NCBI GenBank assembly: GCA_949126835.1
Contig: OX421499.1
Coordinates: 12,225,700 to 12,289,699, forward strand
DNA length: 64,000 nucleotides
DNA from: Anisus vortex
Lineage: Eukaryota > Mollusca > Gastropoda > Planorbidae
Direction of reading: 5' to 3'
Part shown: positions 10,060-21,414 of the stretch, piece after piece
Layout: every line of letters begins with the position of its first letter
How positions within the stretch are numbered: position 1 is the stretch's first letter
Made by a program: the position numbers and the translations under genes
Notes under the pieces: model-generated
What the model saw: the letters and a program-made list of their open reading frames with translations, nothing else
The model's database searches: none
What the model was told of the DNA's origin: nothing

Positions 10060-12195
10060 TGTAATACAAAAGATCTACATCAAGCAGCAATAAAATTTCA
10101 AACCAATTTTCTTACTAAATAGTGAAGATATTTGGCAATTCATAAAAACAAACTTAAAAGCAATAATGGCTGATTCTGTACCAACAAAACAAACCTCAAA
10201 TAAAATAAACAAATGTTGGTTTAACACTAAACTAAAGAAACTGTGTAAACAAAAAGAAAATTTATTCAAAAAGTTTAAGGCAACTAATTCAATTGGATTA
10301 CATAAAAATACCTAAAAATTAAACATTTAACTCAGAAACTAAGCAGACAGCTGCATAATGAATATGTAAACAATGTAATTTCTAAAGATGATAATAAAAA
10401 TTTATGGTCCTACATTAAATCAAGAAAAATGGACACTACAGGCATAGCTCCACTAAAAGGCCAAAACAATGAAACTTATAACGACAATGAAACTAAAGCT
10501 AATATTCTTTCTAAACACACATTTTGCATCATCTTTTTCTAATCCAGGTGACAAAGAAATTTCCATAAATTTAAACAAACTAGAAGAGATAGGAAATATA
10601 AATGTAGATGAAAAAGGTATTAAACAACTCCTAACCAACTTAAAAGTAAACAAAGCTTCTGGACCAGATGACATACCAGCAAGACTGCTTAAAGAACTAA
10701 CTAATGAAATATCTCCAATCTTTAAAATACTTTTTCAGGCCTCTCTAAACCAGGGCAAAGTGCCCAGAGATTAGAAATTAGCTAATGTAACCCCCCTTTT
10801 AAAAAAAGGAGATAAATCTGACCCCAGAAATTACAGACCTGTTTCCCTAACAAGCATAACATAATAATAACATGTAAAATACTTGAACATATAATATGTA
10901 GTAGTATATAGTAAATCATCTAGACAAACATAATGCACTGTGCCCACACCAACATGGCTTTAGGAAAAATAGATCATATGAGACTCAATTGATAGGCTTA
11001 ATAGATGACTTGTCTAAGGGATTAGATAATAACAACCAAATTGATGCTATATTACTAGATTTTTCTAAAGCATTCCATAAAGTTCATCATTCTAGTCTAC
11101 TAAAAAAATTTAAATATTTTGGCATCTCTGGTCCCTTGCATCAGTGGATTTAGGACTTTCTTATAGGCAGAGAACAAACAGTGGTAATAAATGGCTCTAA
11201 GTTATCACCAATAACTGTAAACTCAGGAGTTCCACAAGGAACTGTTCTAAGACCCCTACTATTTCTAATTTATATTAATGATCTGCCAAATTGCATCAAC
11301 ACAGGAACAAAAGTAAGATTATTTGCCGATGATTGCATAATTTATAGAAATATAAAGACAGGAAAAGATAGTGAACTTCTACGAAAAGACCTAGATGAAC
11401 ACAAAAATGGGAATCAAACCGGAGTATGTCTTTTCACCCAGAAAAATGCCAACTAATAAGGGTATCCCAGAAAAAGAAACAAATAATAGCAAACTACTTC
11501 ATTCATGGTAAAGAACTAACTCAAACTAACAATGCTAAGTATCTAGCAGTAATAATAAATGACAAGTTATATTGGAACCCTCATATTGATGAAGTAATTA
11601 AAAAATCAAACAAAACATTAGGATTCATAAAAAGTAACTTTTACAAATGTAACAAGAATATAAAACTAAAATGATATCTCACATTAGTTAGACCTATACT
11701 AGAATATGCAGCACATGTATGGGACCCATCAACTAATGAAAACATTTAAAAATTAGAACACATTCAAAAAAGAGCTGCAAGGTTTATAACTAGTGAATAT
11801 TCCCAATTAACAAGAGTAACACCATTAGTCAAATCACTAAACCTAGAAACACTAGAGGACAGAAGGGCAAAGAGTAAAGTAGTAATAATACATAAGGCAT
11901 TAAACTCTAATTTAGAAATACAACCCAATAACAACCTGTTGCAAAGCTCAGATAAACATAAAGACAAAAACACTTTCCTTGTCCCTTATGCGAGAACAAA
12001 TACATATAAGTACTCTTTCTTCCCGAGTGGCATTCGGGCATGGAATGGGTTGCCTGAACAAACCAGGAAAACCAGTAACTTAACAACATTTAAAACATCA
12101 ATAAAATGCAAGACTAGACTCGGACCACAGATGAGCGTAGGACGCAATAATCTTCTTTATAAAAGGAGCGTCTGTAATGTATAAGATAAAAATAG
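10060..12195 (+). mobile_element. Jockey/CR1-like LINE, longest copy
   Basis: About 2.1 kb in order: pre-RT linker, reverse transcriptase, C-terminal domain ([13 protein letters not shown]) and the family 3' tail ending TCTGTAATGTATAAGATA. The endonuclease domain and 5' end are missing. At least fifteen shorter pieces of the same family occur across the window in both orientations, nearly all anchored at this 3' end. Confidence 0.9.
10469..11674 (+). pseudogene. Reverse transcriptase of the LINE, broken
   Basis: In its first frame the RT opens with the N-terminal motif SGPDDIPARLLKEL (about 10660-10700). Around 10845-10860 it has a degraded NYRPVSLTSI. Then come HGFRKNRSYETQLIGLIDDL, LLDFSKAFHKVHH (motif A, near 11060), SGVPQGTVLRPLLFLIYIND (motif B, near 11225) and RLFADDCIIY (motif C, near 11320) with both catalytic aspartates. 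This enzyme would copy LINE RNA at the nicked target. The frame is broken by a stop after KVPRD (near 10772), stops near 10862, a stop near 11150, and a frameshift near 11420. Motif order and spacing support RT; function is lost. Confidence 0.88.
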
Positions 12196-12229
12196 ACATA
12201 CATTTTTTTACACACTTTGTTTTTCCGGC

Positions 12230-12351
12230 ATGTGACATCGCGTGGGGGTGCGAGGGGAGGGGGATTTTGAAAACCGCAATCCGAATTTAAACCGAATCTA
12301 TAGAACGGGAAACCTGTTTTGAAAAAAAATAACCCGTATTAACATCCCTAG
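12230..12351 (-). mobile_element. Possible end of a TAGGGATGTTAA MITE
   Basis: The sequence ends AATAACCCGTATTAACATCCCTAG, the reverse complement of the left end of the element at 59497-59808 (TAGGGATGTTAAAACCGG). Only one end is recognised. Confidence 0.35.
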
Positions 12352-12489
12352 TTCAATGTTTACCAAGAATGAATTTGTGGACTTTCTCCTCTTCTAGCTT
12401 GGTCTCAACAATTTAATGAAGAAAAAAGAAGAAGAATAGTTTGCGTTTCTTTGATTGTTTTTCTTCGATATTTCTATTAGTTTTCGCTT

Positions 12490-15172
12490 TTCAAAATATC
12501 TATCTATCTAACAATCTATTCATCTATCTATCTATTCATCTATCCATCTATTTATCTATCCATCTATTTATCTATCAATCCATTTATTTATCTATCCATC
12601 TATTTATCTATCCAACTATTTAATATCCATTTATCTATCCATCTATTTATCTATCAATCCATTTATCTATCCATCTATCTATATATTTATCTATCCATCT
12701 ATTTATCTAGCCATCTATTCATCTATCCATCTATTCATCTATTTATCTATCCATCTATTCATCTATCCATCTATTCATCTATTCATCTATTTATCTATCC
12801 ATCTATTTATCTATCCATCTATTCATCTATCCATCTATTTATCTATCCATCTATTTATCTATCCATCTATTTATCTATCCATCTATATATTTATCTATCC
12901 ATCTATTTATCTATCCATCTATTCATCTATCCATCTATTCATCTATTCATCTATTTATCTATCCATCTATTTATCTATCCATCTATTCATCTATCCATCT
13001 ATTTATCTATCCATCTATTTATCTATCCATCTATTTATCTATCCATCTATTTATCTATCCATCTATATATTTATCTATCCATCTATTTATCTATCCATCT
13101 ATTCATCTATCCATCTATTCATCTATTCATCTATTTATCTATCCATCTATTTATCTATCCATCTATTCATCTATACATCTATTTATCTATCCATCTATTT
13201 ATCTATCCATCTATTCATCTATCCATCTATTTATCTATCCATCTATTTATCTATCCATCTATTTATCTATCCATCTATATATTTATCTATCCATCTATTT
13301 ATCTATCCATCTATTTATCTATCCATCTATTCATCTATCCATCTATTTATCTATCCATCTATTTATCTATCCATCTATATATTTATCTATCCATCTATTT
13401 ATCTATCAATCCATTTATCTATCCATCTATGTATATATTTATCTATCCATCTATTTATCTATCCATCTATATATTTATCTATCCATCTATTTATCTATCC
13501 ATCTATTTATTTATCTATCCATCTATTTATCTATCCATCTATTCATCTATCCATTTATTCATCTATTCATCTATTTATCTATCCATCTATTTATCTATCC
13601 ATCTATTCATCTATCCATCTATTTATCTATCCATCTATTTATCTACCCATCTATTTATCTATCCATCTATATATTTATCTATCAATCTATTTATCTATCC
13701 ATCTATTTATCTATCCATCTATATATTTATCTATCCATCTATTTATCTATCAATCCATTTATCTATCCATCTATCTATTTATCTATCCATCTATTTATTT
13801 ATCTATCCATCTATTTATCTATCCATCTATTTATCTATCCATCTATTTATCTATCCATCTATTCATCTATCTATCTATTTATCTAACCATCTATTTATCT
13901 TTCCATCTATTTATCTATCCATCTATTCATCTATCCATCTATTTATCTATCCATCTATTTATCTATCCATCTATTTATCTATCCATCTATTTATCTATCC
14001 ATCTATTCATCTATCCATCTATTTATCTATCCATCTATTTATCTATCCATCTATTTATCTATCCATCTATTTATTTATCCATCTATTTATCTATTCATCT
14101 AAATATATATCCATCTATTTATCTATCCATCTATTTATTTATCCATCTATTTATCTATCCATCTAAATATCTATCCATCTATTTATCTATCCATCTATTT
14201 ATCTATCCATCTATATATTTATCTATCCATCTATTTATCTATCCATCTTTTTATCTATCCATCTATTTATCTATCCATCTATATATTTATCTATTCATCT
14301 ATTCATCTATCCATCTATTTATCTATCCATCTATTTATCTATCCATCTATTTATCTATCCATCTATATATTTATCCATCTATGTATCTATCCATCTATAT
14401 ATTTATCTATCCATCTATTTATCTATCCATCTATTTATCTATCCATCTATTCATCTATCCATCTATTTATCTATCCTTTTATTTATCTATCCATCTATTT
14501 ATCTATCCGTCTATTTATCTATCCATCTATTCATCTATCCATCTATTTATCTATCCATCTATTTATCTATTCATCTATTTATCTATCCATCTATTTATTT
14601 ATCCATCTATTTATCTATCCATCTAAATATCTATCCATCTAAATATCTATCCATCTATTTATCTATCCATCTATTTATTTATCCATCTATTTATCTATCC
14701 ATCTAAATATCTATCCATCTATTTATCTATCCATCTATTTATTTATCCATCTATTTATCTATCCATCTAAATATCTATCCATCTATTTATCTATCTATCT
14801 ATTTATCTATCCATCTATATATCTATCCATCTATTCATCTATCCATCTATTCATCTATCCATCTATTCATCTATCCATCTATTTATCTATCCATCTATTT
14901 ATCTATCCATCTATTTATCTGTCCATCTTTTTATCTAACCATCTATTTATCTATCCATCTATTTATCTGTCCATCTTTTTATCTAACCATCTATTTATCT
15001 ATCCATCTATTTATCTGTCCATCTATTTATCTGTCCATCTTTTTATCTAACCATCTATTTATCTATCCATCTATTTATCTGTCCATCTTTTTATCTAACC
15101 ATCTATTTATCTGTCCATCTATTTATCTGTCCATCTTTTTATCTAACCATCTATTTATCTATCCCAGCCACA
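12490..15172. repeat. 2.7-kb TATC/CATC satellite
   Basis: A nearly uninterrupted array of TATC and CATC tetranucleotides organised mainly as a 12-mer (ATTTATCTATCC). Positions 12841-13020 and 13021-13200 differ by about one base, showing a 180-bp higher-order unit. Near 14920-15150 a different unit with CTGTCCATCTTTTTATCTAACC dominates. The 245-codon and 81-codon frames inside ([15 protein letters not shown]) are translations of the repeat, not genes. Confidence 0.97.
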
Positions 15173-15289
15173 CAACTGTCATCTATTTATTTATCTATAT
15201 ATATATATATTTATTCAATATTTCTATTGATAGAGCGGTGGGGCTTAGGGCGATTGGAACCTTCTAAAAAAATCACTCCATCAATTTTA

Positions 15290-15480
15290 ACACTTTCTTT
15301 TCGAGTGGCATCCGGGTATGGAATGGGTTGCCTGAAAAACAAACAACAGGAAAACCAGTAACTTATCTTCATTCAAATCGCTAATAGAAATGCAGGACTA
15401 GACTCAAATCACGGATGAGCGTAGGACTTAGGACTCTTCTTTATAAAATGTCTGTAATGTATAAGATAAGACACCAGATG
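15290..15480 (+). mobile_element. LINE 3' tail
   Basis: Family words are present: GAGTGGCATCCGGGTATGG, GGTTGCCTGAA, GCAGGACTAGACTC, GATGAGCGTAGGACT, TGTCTGTAATGTATAAGATA. A short duplication near 15338-15350 is private to this copy. Confidence 0.8.
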
Positions 15481-16019
15481 CCGAAGTTTACTAATAAAAG
15501 TTCCACGTATAAAAAGTTTGCCTATAAAAAGCAATTACCAATAGGTATTGATGTATATATTTATCCACACTCCCAAACATTGTCCACCTGTATAAAACCA
15601 CGTGTATATCTTCTATAGAGTCGGATTGTCATAATAAATAAGCTTACCTTATGTAGAGAAATAACAACTTGATTAAGGGGCCATTTGTTTTATCACTTTA
15701 TGATATGCTAGAAATAGGACAAAGGCGTTGGTCATTGTTATTACGGCATGTCCCTGTAAGAGACGCTCATAAACCTTGTGTGTCTAGTTGCTGTATTAAT
15801 TAGTTCTACCAGATAAAGATCTCATTGCATAAGAAGGGGAACTCCTGATTGATACAGCTGTAACAAATATATAACAAATATAAAAATGTAAGTACTATCT
15901 ACTTTTTCTATGTATATATCTTATTATCTATTTCTCTATGTATTAATAGGCCTATGTATGATGATCTCTTACTATCTACCAATATATCTATCTATCTACT
16001 GATCTATCAATTTATCTGC
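15481..16019. other. AT-rich intergenic sequence
   Basis: No gene or recognised repeat was seen. Confidence 0.5.
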
Positions 16020-16021
16020 CG

Positions 16022-16086
<65 letters not shown>
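16020..16086. repeat. (TA)n microsatellite
   Basis: About 32 TA dinucleotides in a row. Confidence 0.98.
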
Positions 16087-16090
<4 letters not shown>

Positions 16091-16102
16091 ATACATATAT
16101 AT

Positions 16103-16165
16103 ACAAGCTAAATTTCCCGGCTTTATTGCCCGGGGGAAATTAAAACAGGCCTGTATAAGCTACAG
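16103..16165 (-). mobile_element. Helitron-like 3' terminus
   Basis: In reverse complement this reads CAGGCCTGTTTTAATTTCCC, then a GGGCAATAAAGCC hairpin, then GGGAAATTTAGCTTGTAT. The same order occurs at 46005-46048. A GC-rich hairpin just before a CTAGT/CTTGT end is Helitron-like. No replicase gene is visible, so the class is inferred. Confidence 0.4.
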
Positions 16166-16635
16166 ATAAAATAAATATTTATAAACTACAATAAAAAAAA
16201 TTCAATTTATTAAAATAATATTAATTGAAATAAAAAAAATATTGTAAAAAATTGTATTAACTAATAGACCCTATGATTGGTTGATCACACACACAGTTTA
16301 CTTTATATCTGTCTATTTATTTATCGATTTATTCATCTATCTATTCTTTTTATCCTATCCAAATTTTTTAATGCTTCTGATTCTCCAACGCATACCACTA
16401 ATCATTTTAACTAATCCGTATATGTTATATCTCCTAGATTATCTTATCCATTTACTGATCGGTCTATTTATCTGCCGATAGATTCTATATCTTTCAATTT
16501 ATTTATCTATTTATCTATACATCCAACTTAAAAAAAAACATTTGATTCTCTAATGTATATGCCTAATCATTTTCATTAATCCGTATATTATGTTTAAATT
16601 CATCTATTCTTCTAATATGCGTATCCATCGAATCC
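16166..16635. other. AT-rich sequence, tetranucleotide-like
   Basis: No gene seen. Scattered CTATCTATTTAT words resemble the satellite at 12.5-15.2 kb but do not form an array. Confidence 0.4.
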
Positions 16636-16802
16636 ACCTCAGTAACCTATTTTGCCGCGCTCGGCTGATGTACTGAAAGTCCCGGGTTCGAATCCCAGGT
16701 GAAGGCTAGAATTAGTTTCCGGGTGCTAGCTCTAATGATAATTGGTTGTAGCAAACTATTGTCGTCTGGGAACGATGTGTGGGCCACACTATCCCGTAGT
16801 AT
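16636..16802 (+). mobile_element. SINE, left half, split by a DNA transposon
   Basis: The tRNA-like head with B box (GGGTTCGAATCCCAGGTGAA at about 16684) is followed by GATGTGTGGGCCACACTATC and CCGTAGTAT, where the sequence is interrupted. It resumes at 19791. An intact version of the junction (CCGTAGTATGCCGTGGCCAC) is found at 19880-19900. Confidence 0.8.
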
Positions 16803-17387
16803 GGGGCCGTCTATAAATTACGTCACATGATTAAGAGGGGGGGGTCACGCATTAGTGACGATGTGTGACGAGGGGGAGGGGGGGGTCTAAGATATCCGAC
16901 GTCACATAAAAATGAATAAGCGTATACATATATATGTTTGTGCGCTATAGACTCCAATGCCGTTAGATCGATCGGGACAACCAAAAATGGACATTTACTC
17001 GCAACTTTCAGGAATATGAAATTTTAGTTTTTCATTTATGCTGTTGACTTTGTTGATTTTATATAAATAGAATTATACCATTTATGCACACATGAAAACT
17101 GTAATTAAAAAAAAAAAAGAAAAAGCTCCTCGACGTAAAAGTGAGTAGCTTCCCTTTCATTTTGCTGTCACTGAGTGTGTTGAACAGCCAACTTTGGGTT
17201 TTCCCGACTTTTTTGTGTGTATTACTGCGCACTCTGTTGTTTTATTTCCATTGTTGGTTTACACTGTACTTTTTTGTTCTCTATTGTTGATCTCGCTATT
17301 ATTCTTTTAATTTCTATATGTTTTGTATGGACACAATGTATCCACGGGTCAACTAGTTACTATTAATAAGAATTGTAAATTTAAATT

Positions 17388-19133
17388 ATGATCGCATTGT
17401 TTCTTAGCTACATGTATTTTCAAATGATGATCGCATTGCGAACGCGTCTGAATGCTAAAAATAAATTTAATACTCTGATTGAAAGTAATCCAGAACTATT
17501 CGCATCTCTTAACGTCAGAGCCAAGCCTGGTAGGCCAAGACTTGAGGAAGATCACACATCGTTACTGGAAACTATTGTGGATATTGCTATGCATGGATCA
17601 TCATAACCAGTGCTTTTTAGTAAAAAAAAATAGGTGCCGGTACTCAGTGATGGATTGCTTAACTTTTAAAGCAGTTTCTCATTTTATATTTTAATTCTTA
17701 TTGCGCGCAATTTTAAAATAATTCAATTTTAACAAATTAATAATATAATAAATTAATAATAAACGTTAAAATACAAGAAAAGTAATAATCTTTTCCCCAC
17801 ATTGAAAAAGGTGCCGGTACGCCGTACCGGTGCGTACCGTCACAAAAAAAAGCACTGATCATCACACCAAATAAGGCAAAGTGATGTGTACAGAAGCATA
17901 AAAACATTAGATGAACTCACTGAACACTTAAAGATGGACGGATTTACAATCAGTAGAAGTGGACTCTACCTTCGTCTTTTACCAAAGTGCATCTCATCTC
18001 TTAAAGACCAGCGTCATGTCTCAACAGTCCAAGTGAAGCTCATTAGAGCACAGAATGATCTAAACATGCTAAATATATAAACGGTTTGTTTTGTACAGCA
18101 ACAATAAGACTATTAGAAGCGTTGGCACCCATGCTAGGGTCAAACGAAGTGTGCTTTGTGAGCCAAGACGATAAAGCTCGAGTGCCAGTCTGGTTGACTA
18201 CTGCTAACAAGCAAAGTCCTTTGCTGATGCATATCGAATACAGTCAGCTTGGCTGACCATGACTGGGTTTTGGCTGCAGGACACAAGCTAATTCCGTCGG
18301 TGTATGCTGGAATCCAAATTCAGTCCAATGGTTTAGGAAACCGAGAAGCTATTGGTTATTCAGGACCGACTTACATTGCAATCAGATCTGGAAAACACTC
18401 TTCATAAACAGAATTCAGTCATGGACTCGATTTCAAGAAATTGTCTCAAGGAATTTAATGTCATTACACGGAGGGGTATTGATCGCTTGGTGAAACCAAT
18501 TTTAGTTTTGACAGTTGATGGTGGCTCAGACGAAAACCCAAGATACGGAAAAGTTATTAAGGTTGCAGTCTACCACTTTCTTCAGTACGATTTTGATGCT
18601 GTATTCATCGCTACTAATGCTCCAGGGAGAAGTTCGTTTAATAGGGTTGAAAGGAAAATGGCGTCACTCAGTAAGGAACTTACTGGGTTGATATATAGAT
18701 GCTGATTTAGAAAAAAAGAATTGTCAGTTTGCAGGCAACACTCTAGCTGAACTTTGGTCACTGTTGGTAGTCGATAATTTTTCAACAGTAGCAGAATTCA
18801 TTGACCCAACAGTCTCAGAAATCGATGGAGATCAAAAATGGTTTGACGTTCATTTACGAACAAGCCAATATTTAACTCAAATTGTAAAATGCACCGACAA
18901 AAAAAGCTGTTCAAAACCAAGAAACTCATATTTCAGTGTAGTAACAGAGATTTTTTCCACATCCTTTACCAGTTGTTCAATCATGCGAATGTCTGAAAAT
19001 TCCAGAACAGACAACAGATGGAGCGTCGCATAAGTTTCCATCTCTGTTTGCAGCTCAAAGTCTGAAAGAGGATGATATCCTTCCTCGGTCATCAAATCCT
19101 TACCGTTCGATTCCATACGATTTTGTACTGTCC
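17388..19133 (+). pseudogene. Putative transposase of the TIR element, broken
   Basis: Coding fragments run in one direction across three frames: about 17430-17606 (LFASLNVRAKPGRPRLEEDH), 17870-18080 (LDELTEHLKMDGFTISRSGL, SLKDQRHVSTVQVKLIRAQND), 18400-18705 (LTVDGGSDENPRYGKVIKVA, FIATNAPGRSSFNRVERKMA) and 18720-19130 (NTLAELWSLLVVDNFSTVAE, HLRTSQYLTQIVKC, SNPYRSIPYDF). The TVDGG segment followed by FIATNAPGRS looks like a DDE-type catalytic region, with the Asp of VDGG as first candidate. No exact family is named. A MITE at 17608-17857 and several frameshifts break it, so this copy is inactive. It lies wholly between the inverted repeats. Confidence 0.7.
17608..17857. mobile_element. hAT-type MITE nested in the TIR transposon
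   Basis: The 250-bp element starts CAGTGCTTTTT and ends AAAAAAAAGCACTG. Flanks ATCATAAC and ATCATCAC agree at 7 of 8 bases, an 8-bp duplication as expected for hAT. Inside both ends are GGTGCCGGTAC words. Skipping the insert brings two parts of the transposase reading into continuity, so it arrived after the host element. Confidence 0.8.
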
Positions 19134-19790
19134 GTCAATACAATCTGTGATTAGCGATGGGATTTTCAAAAAATTTTATATGTACTTCGCTTCGTTAGTC
19201 ATGCTGCGCAGCCATTAAATAAACACACAAGCAGGAATCAATTATTCCTCCCAAACCTATCAGGCCACAAAGAGTTGCTGTAAAATAGGTAAAGTGAATT
19301 AATTGTTATTATCGCTAATGAAGAAAATGGAGAGAGTGCTGAATGGATAGATGAAGAAGAGCTTGATTTGATTGGAATAGCCATTCCACCTGATGAAGAG
19401 ACCAATACAGTCCCCATTTATTCCATAAAGGAGCATTTTTCATCACTATGTGATGTTTTTTTTTTTTTATAAACTTTATTGTTTAAATTGTTCTGATTCT
19501 ACTAAAGCATTTATTTTTGTGCACATGATATTGTTATAATTACACTTTCGATTTTTCTTTTGTGTAATACAAAATTCATTAATTAATTATTACAAAACGA
19601 TGACAAAAAAATAATTTGGAACCTGTAAATCTGCATTTTAGAAAAATATCTTTTAGGAGGGGGGGGTGCAGATTTTGTGATGTCATATTTGAGGGGGGGG
19701 GGTCTGACTTTTTGTGACGATGTGTGACAAGGGGGGGAGGGGGGGTAAAAAATCAGCGAAAATTGTGTGACGTAATTTATGGACGGCCCC

Positions 19791-19955
19791 TATGCCGTGG
19801 CCACGGTAACGTGTGGGCTTTGCTTGATAAGTTTTATTGATTCAAGTGATCCGGCTGGGAACGATGTGTGGGCCACACTATCCCGTAGTATGCCGTGGCC
19901 ACGGTTACGTGGGGGCGCTGCTTGATAAGCGATGCGGTTGGGATACTTTACTTTT
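19791..19955 (+). mobile_element. SINE right half plus partial duplicate
   Basis: The SINE resumes with TATGCCGTGGCCACGG and TGCTTGATAAG. A second partial copy follows at 19855-19950 (GATGTGTGGGCCACACTATC ... GGATACTTTACTT), which preserves the uninterrupted target site. Confidence 0.75.
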
Positions 19956-19984
19956 TTATCCACCCATCTTTTAATTTTGGTTTA

Positions 19985-20360
19985 TTATTTATATATATAA
20001 AGTAACTCGTGTGTGCGTGCAGTATCCGATCCCCATTGGCAAATATAAAGACACGTGACTTTATTGTCTCATATCTTACTTTTGCGATCTCGCTTCTGAC
20101 ATGTGTGTTCCCTAGCTTAGAGATTACCATGCGGGCGCCCTGGGTTCGATTCCCCTCCTTTCTTTTTCTTTTCTACTTTTTTTCCAGATTGAAATTATTA
20201 TTATTTTTTTTTTAAAGAATTTTTAGAACTTAAAGCTTTTCTAAAATGTTTTCAGTAAGGTAAATCTAATAATTATATTTTCCACGCACGCGGAAGACGA
20301 TTCTCATTCACAGGGATATAGTCCTTCCACGGGCAACGCCGGGCAATTCAGCTTTTAGTG
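19985..20360 (+). mobile_element. Helitron-like element with internal tRNA-like B box
   Basis: It begins TATATATATAAAGTAACTCG, has CCTGGGTTCGATTCCCC (B-box-like) at about 20138, and ends with a GC-rich hairpin (CGGGCAACGCCGGG at about 20329) followed by CAGCTTTTAGT. Related copies lie at 45065-45235, 45555-46048 and, reversed, 58810-59035. The hairpin plus AG-T end is the basis for the Helitron call. Confidence 0.45.
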
Positions 20361-21139
20361 AAATAAAAAGACTTGCCTTTTTTAAACATGTTACACAATT
20401 TATTTAAATTACTTTCGTATATGATTTCAGTAAATAATAATTCTATTTTTTAAATCATTAGATCTATAGCTTTCTATTCATTATGAAAAGTTTATCTGTA
20501 GCTTATAAATGCCTTTTTCATTTTCCCCCCTGGCGACACCGGGGAATTTAACTTGTTATTTATATTATAAATATTTATATTATAATACAAATGTATAAAT
20601 TACAAATTACATGTTTATGTAACGCTTTTCATAACAAAGTGTTCGAATGTTCATTACATTTAGGGCCTACCATATGTTATTAAAATAAATCGAAAAGTGT
20701 GTTTTTAATTTTGTTTTTAAAATGTCTATAATGTCAGCTTGTTTAATAACTGTCTGTTCATACCACGGTTAGTGATATTTGATGTTACAACGGAGTTCTT
20801 ATGCGATACAAAACCAATTTTTTTATGTAGCTCGAAATAGATGATAGGCCTTTGTATAGCCTTGTAAATAAGTAGAACAAAATACCCTCGGCATGTGCGA
20901 GATAGCGGTCCAACTCTCCAACGCTAGAGCAACATGTCCGCCATTAATGTGCTTCTTACTAAAGATATGCTAGTAGCATCATGACCTTGTTGTGCTAAGA
21001 AATACGCTAAATACAATACAACAGACTCTAGTGAAATATACGAGTTATGACTTTTGACACACACGGCTGTTCGTGACATTGAATTATTATATCTAATAAT
21101 AATAACAATAATATGCATTGGCCTAGTAAACCTCCACAG
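20361..21139. other. Upstream region of the transporter gene
   Basis: AT-rich. A second Helitron-like 3' end (TGGCGACACCGGGGAATTTA, about 20530) is present. The promoter and any 5' non-coding exon of the SLC7 gene probably lie here or further upstream. No TATA box or initiator could be assigned. Confidence 0.35.
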
Positions 21140-21414
21140 GTCAAAGGTCAATACAGAGTTGAAGCCCTTTCCGGCAGGAGCCCACGCCCAGCCGAACGGA
21201 CGGTGCAGCGGCGAGAACGGTGGGTCTCAATCTGCGCCAAGTGTGGAGCCGATGGCGCCAAGTGTGGAGCCGAAGGCGCCAAGTGTGGAGCTGAAGTCGC
21301 CAAGTGTGGAGCTGAAGGTGGAAGGATCGAGCACCGGCACGGAAAACAAGATGGAACTTAAGAGGGAACTTGGTCTCCCGGGAGGGATTTCTTTTATCGT
21401 CGGGTGCATTGTAG
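21140..21414 (+). CDS. SLC7A9: SLC7 exon 1 (start uncertain)
   Basis: It ends ...[11 protein letters not shown] plus one base at donor G|GTGAGT (21415), which joins exon 2 to give VGSGIF. The 5' border shown is a possible acceptor (CCTCCACAG). The open frame continues upstream to 21054, but that adds an unlikely hydrophobic N-terminus. Candidate Met codons are at 21252 and 21351. The cytoplasmic N-terminal tail contains a tandem APSVEPK-like repeat. Confidence 0.75.

Larger units (their letters stand above)
16803..19790 (+). mobile_element. TIR DNA transposon, family unassigned
   Basis: The 2,988-bp element has terminal inverted repeats of about 25 bp with one mismatch: left GGGGCCGTCTATAAATTACG..., right end GACGGCCCC. 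It is flanked by TAT on both sides (16800-16802 and 19791-19793). The empty site is visible next door at 19880-19900. Just inside each end the same G-rich word (GTGACGATGTGTGACGAGGG and a near copy) occurs in direct orientation, at about 16855 and 19717. The interior holds a broken transposase-like gene and a nested hAT MITE. The class is not identified from sequence alone. Confidence 0.88.

Noticed and set aside
13429..14166. 245-codon open frame ([11 protein letters not shown] repeats)
   Set aside because: It is a translation of the TATC/CATC satellite; the 12-bp unit cannot create stops in that frame and composition is that of the repeat.
12490..15172. CRISPR-like array
   Set aside because: No alternation of conserved repeats with unique spacers; a eukaryotic satellite.
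20100..20165. Possible functional tRNA gene
   Set aside because: Only a B-box-like GGTTCGATTCC and a partial A box occur, inside a dispersed repeat; no cloverleaf with anticodon arm could be drawn.
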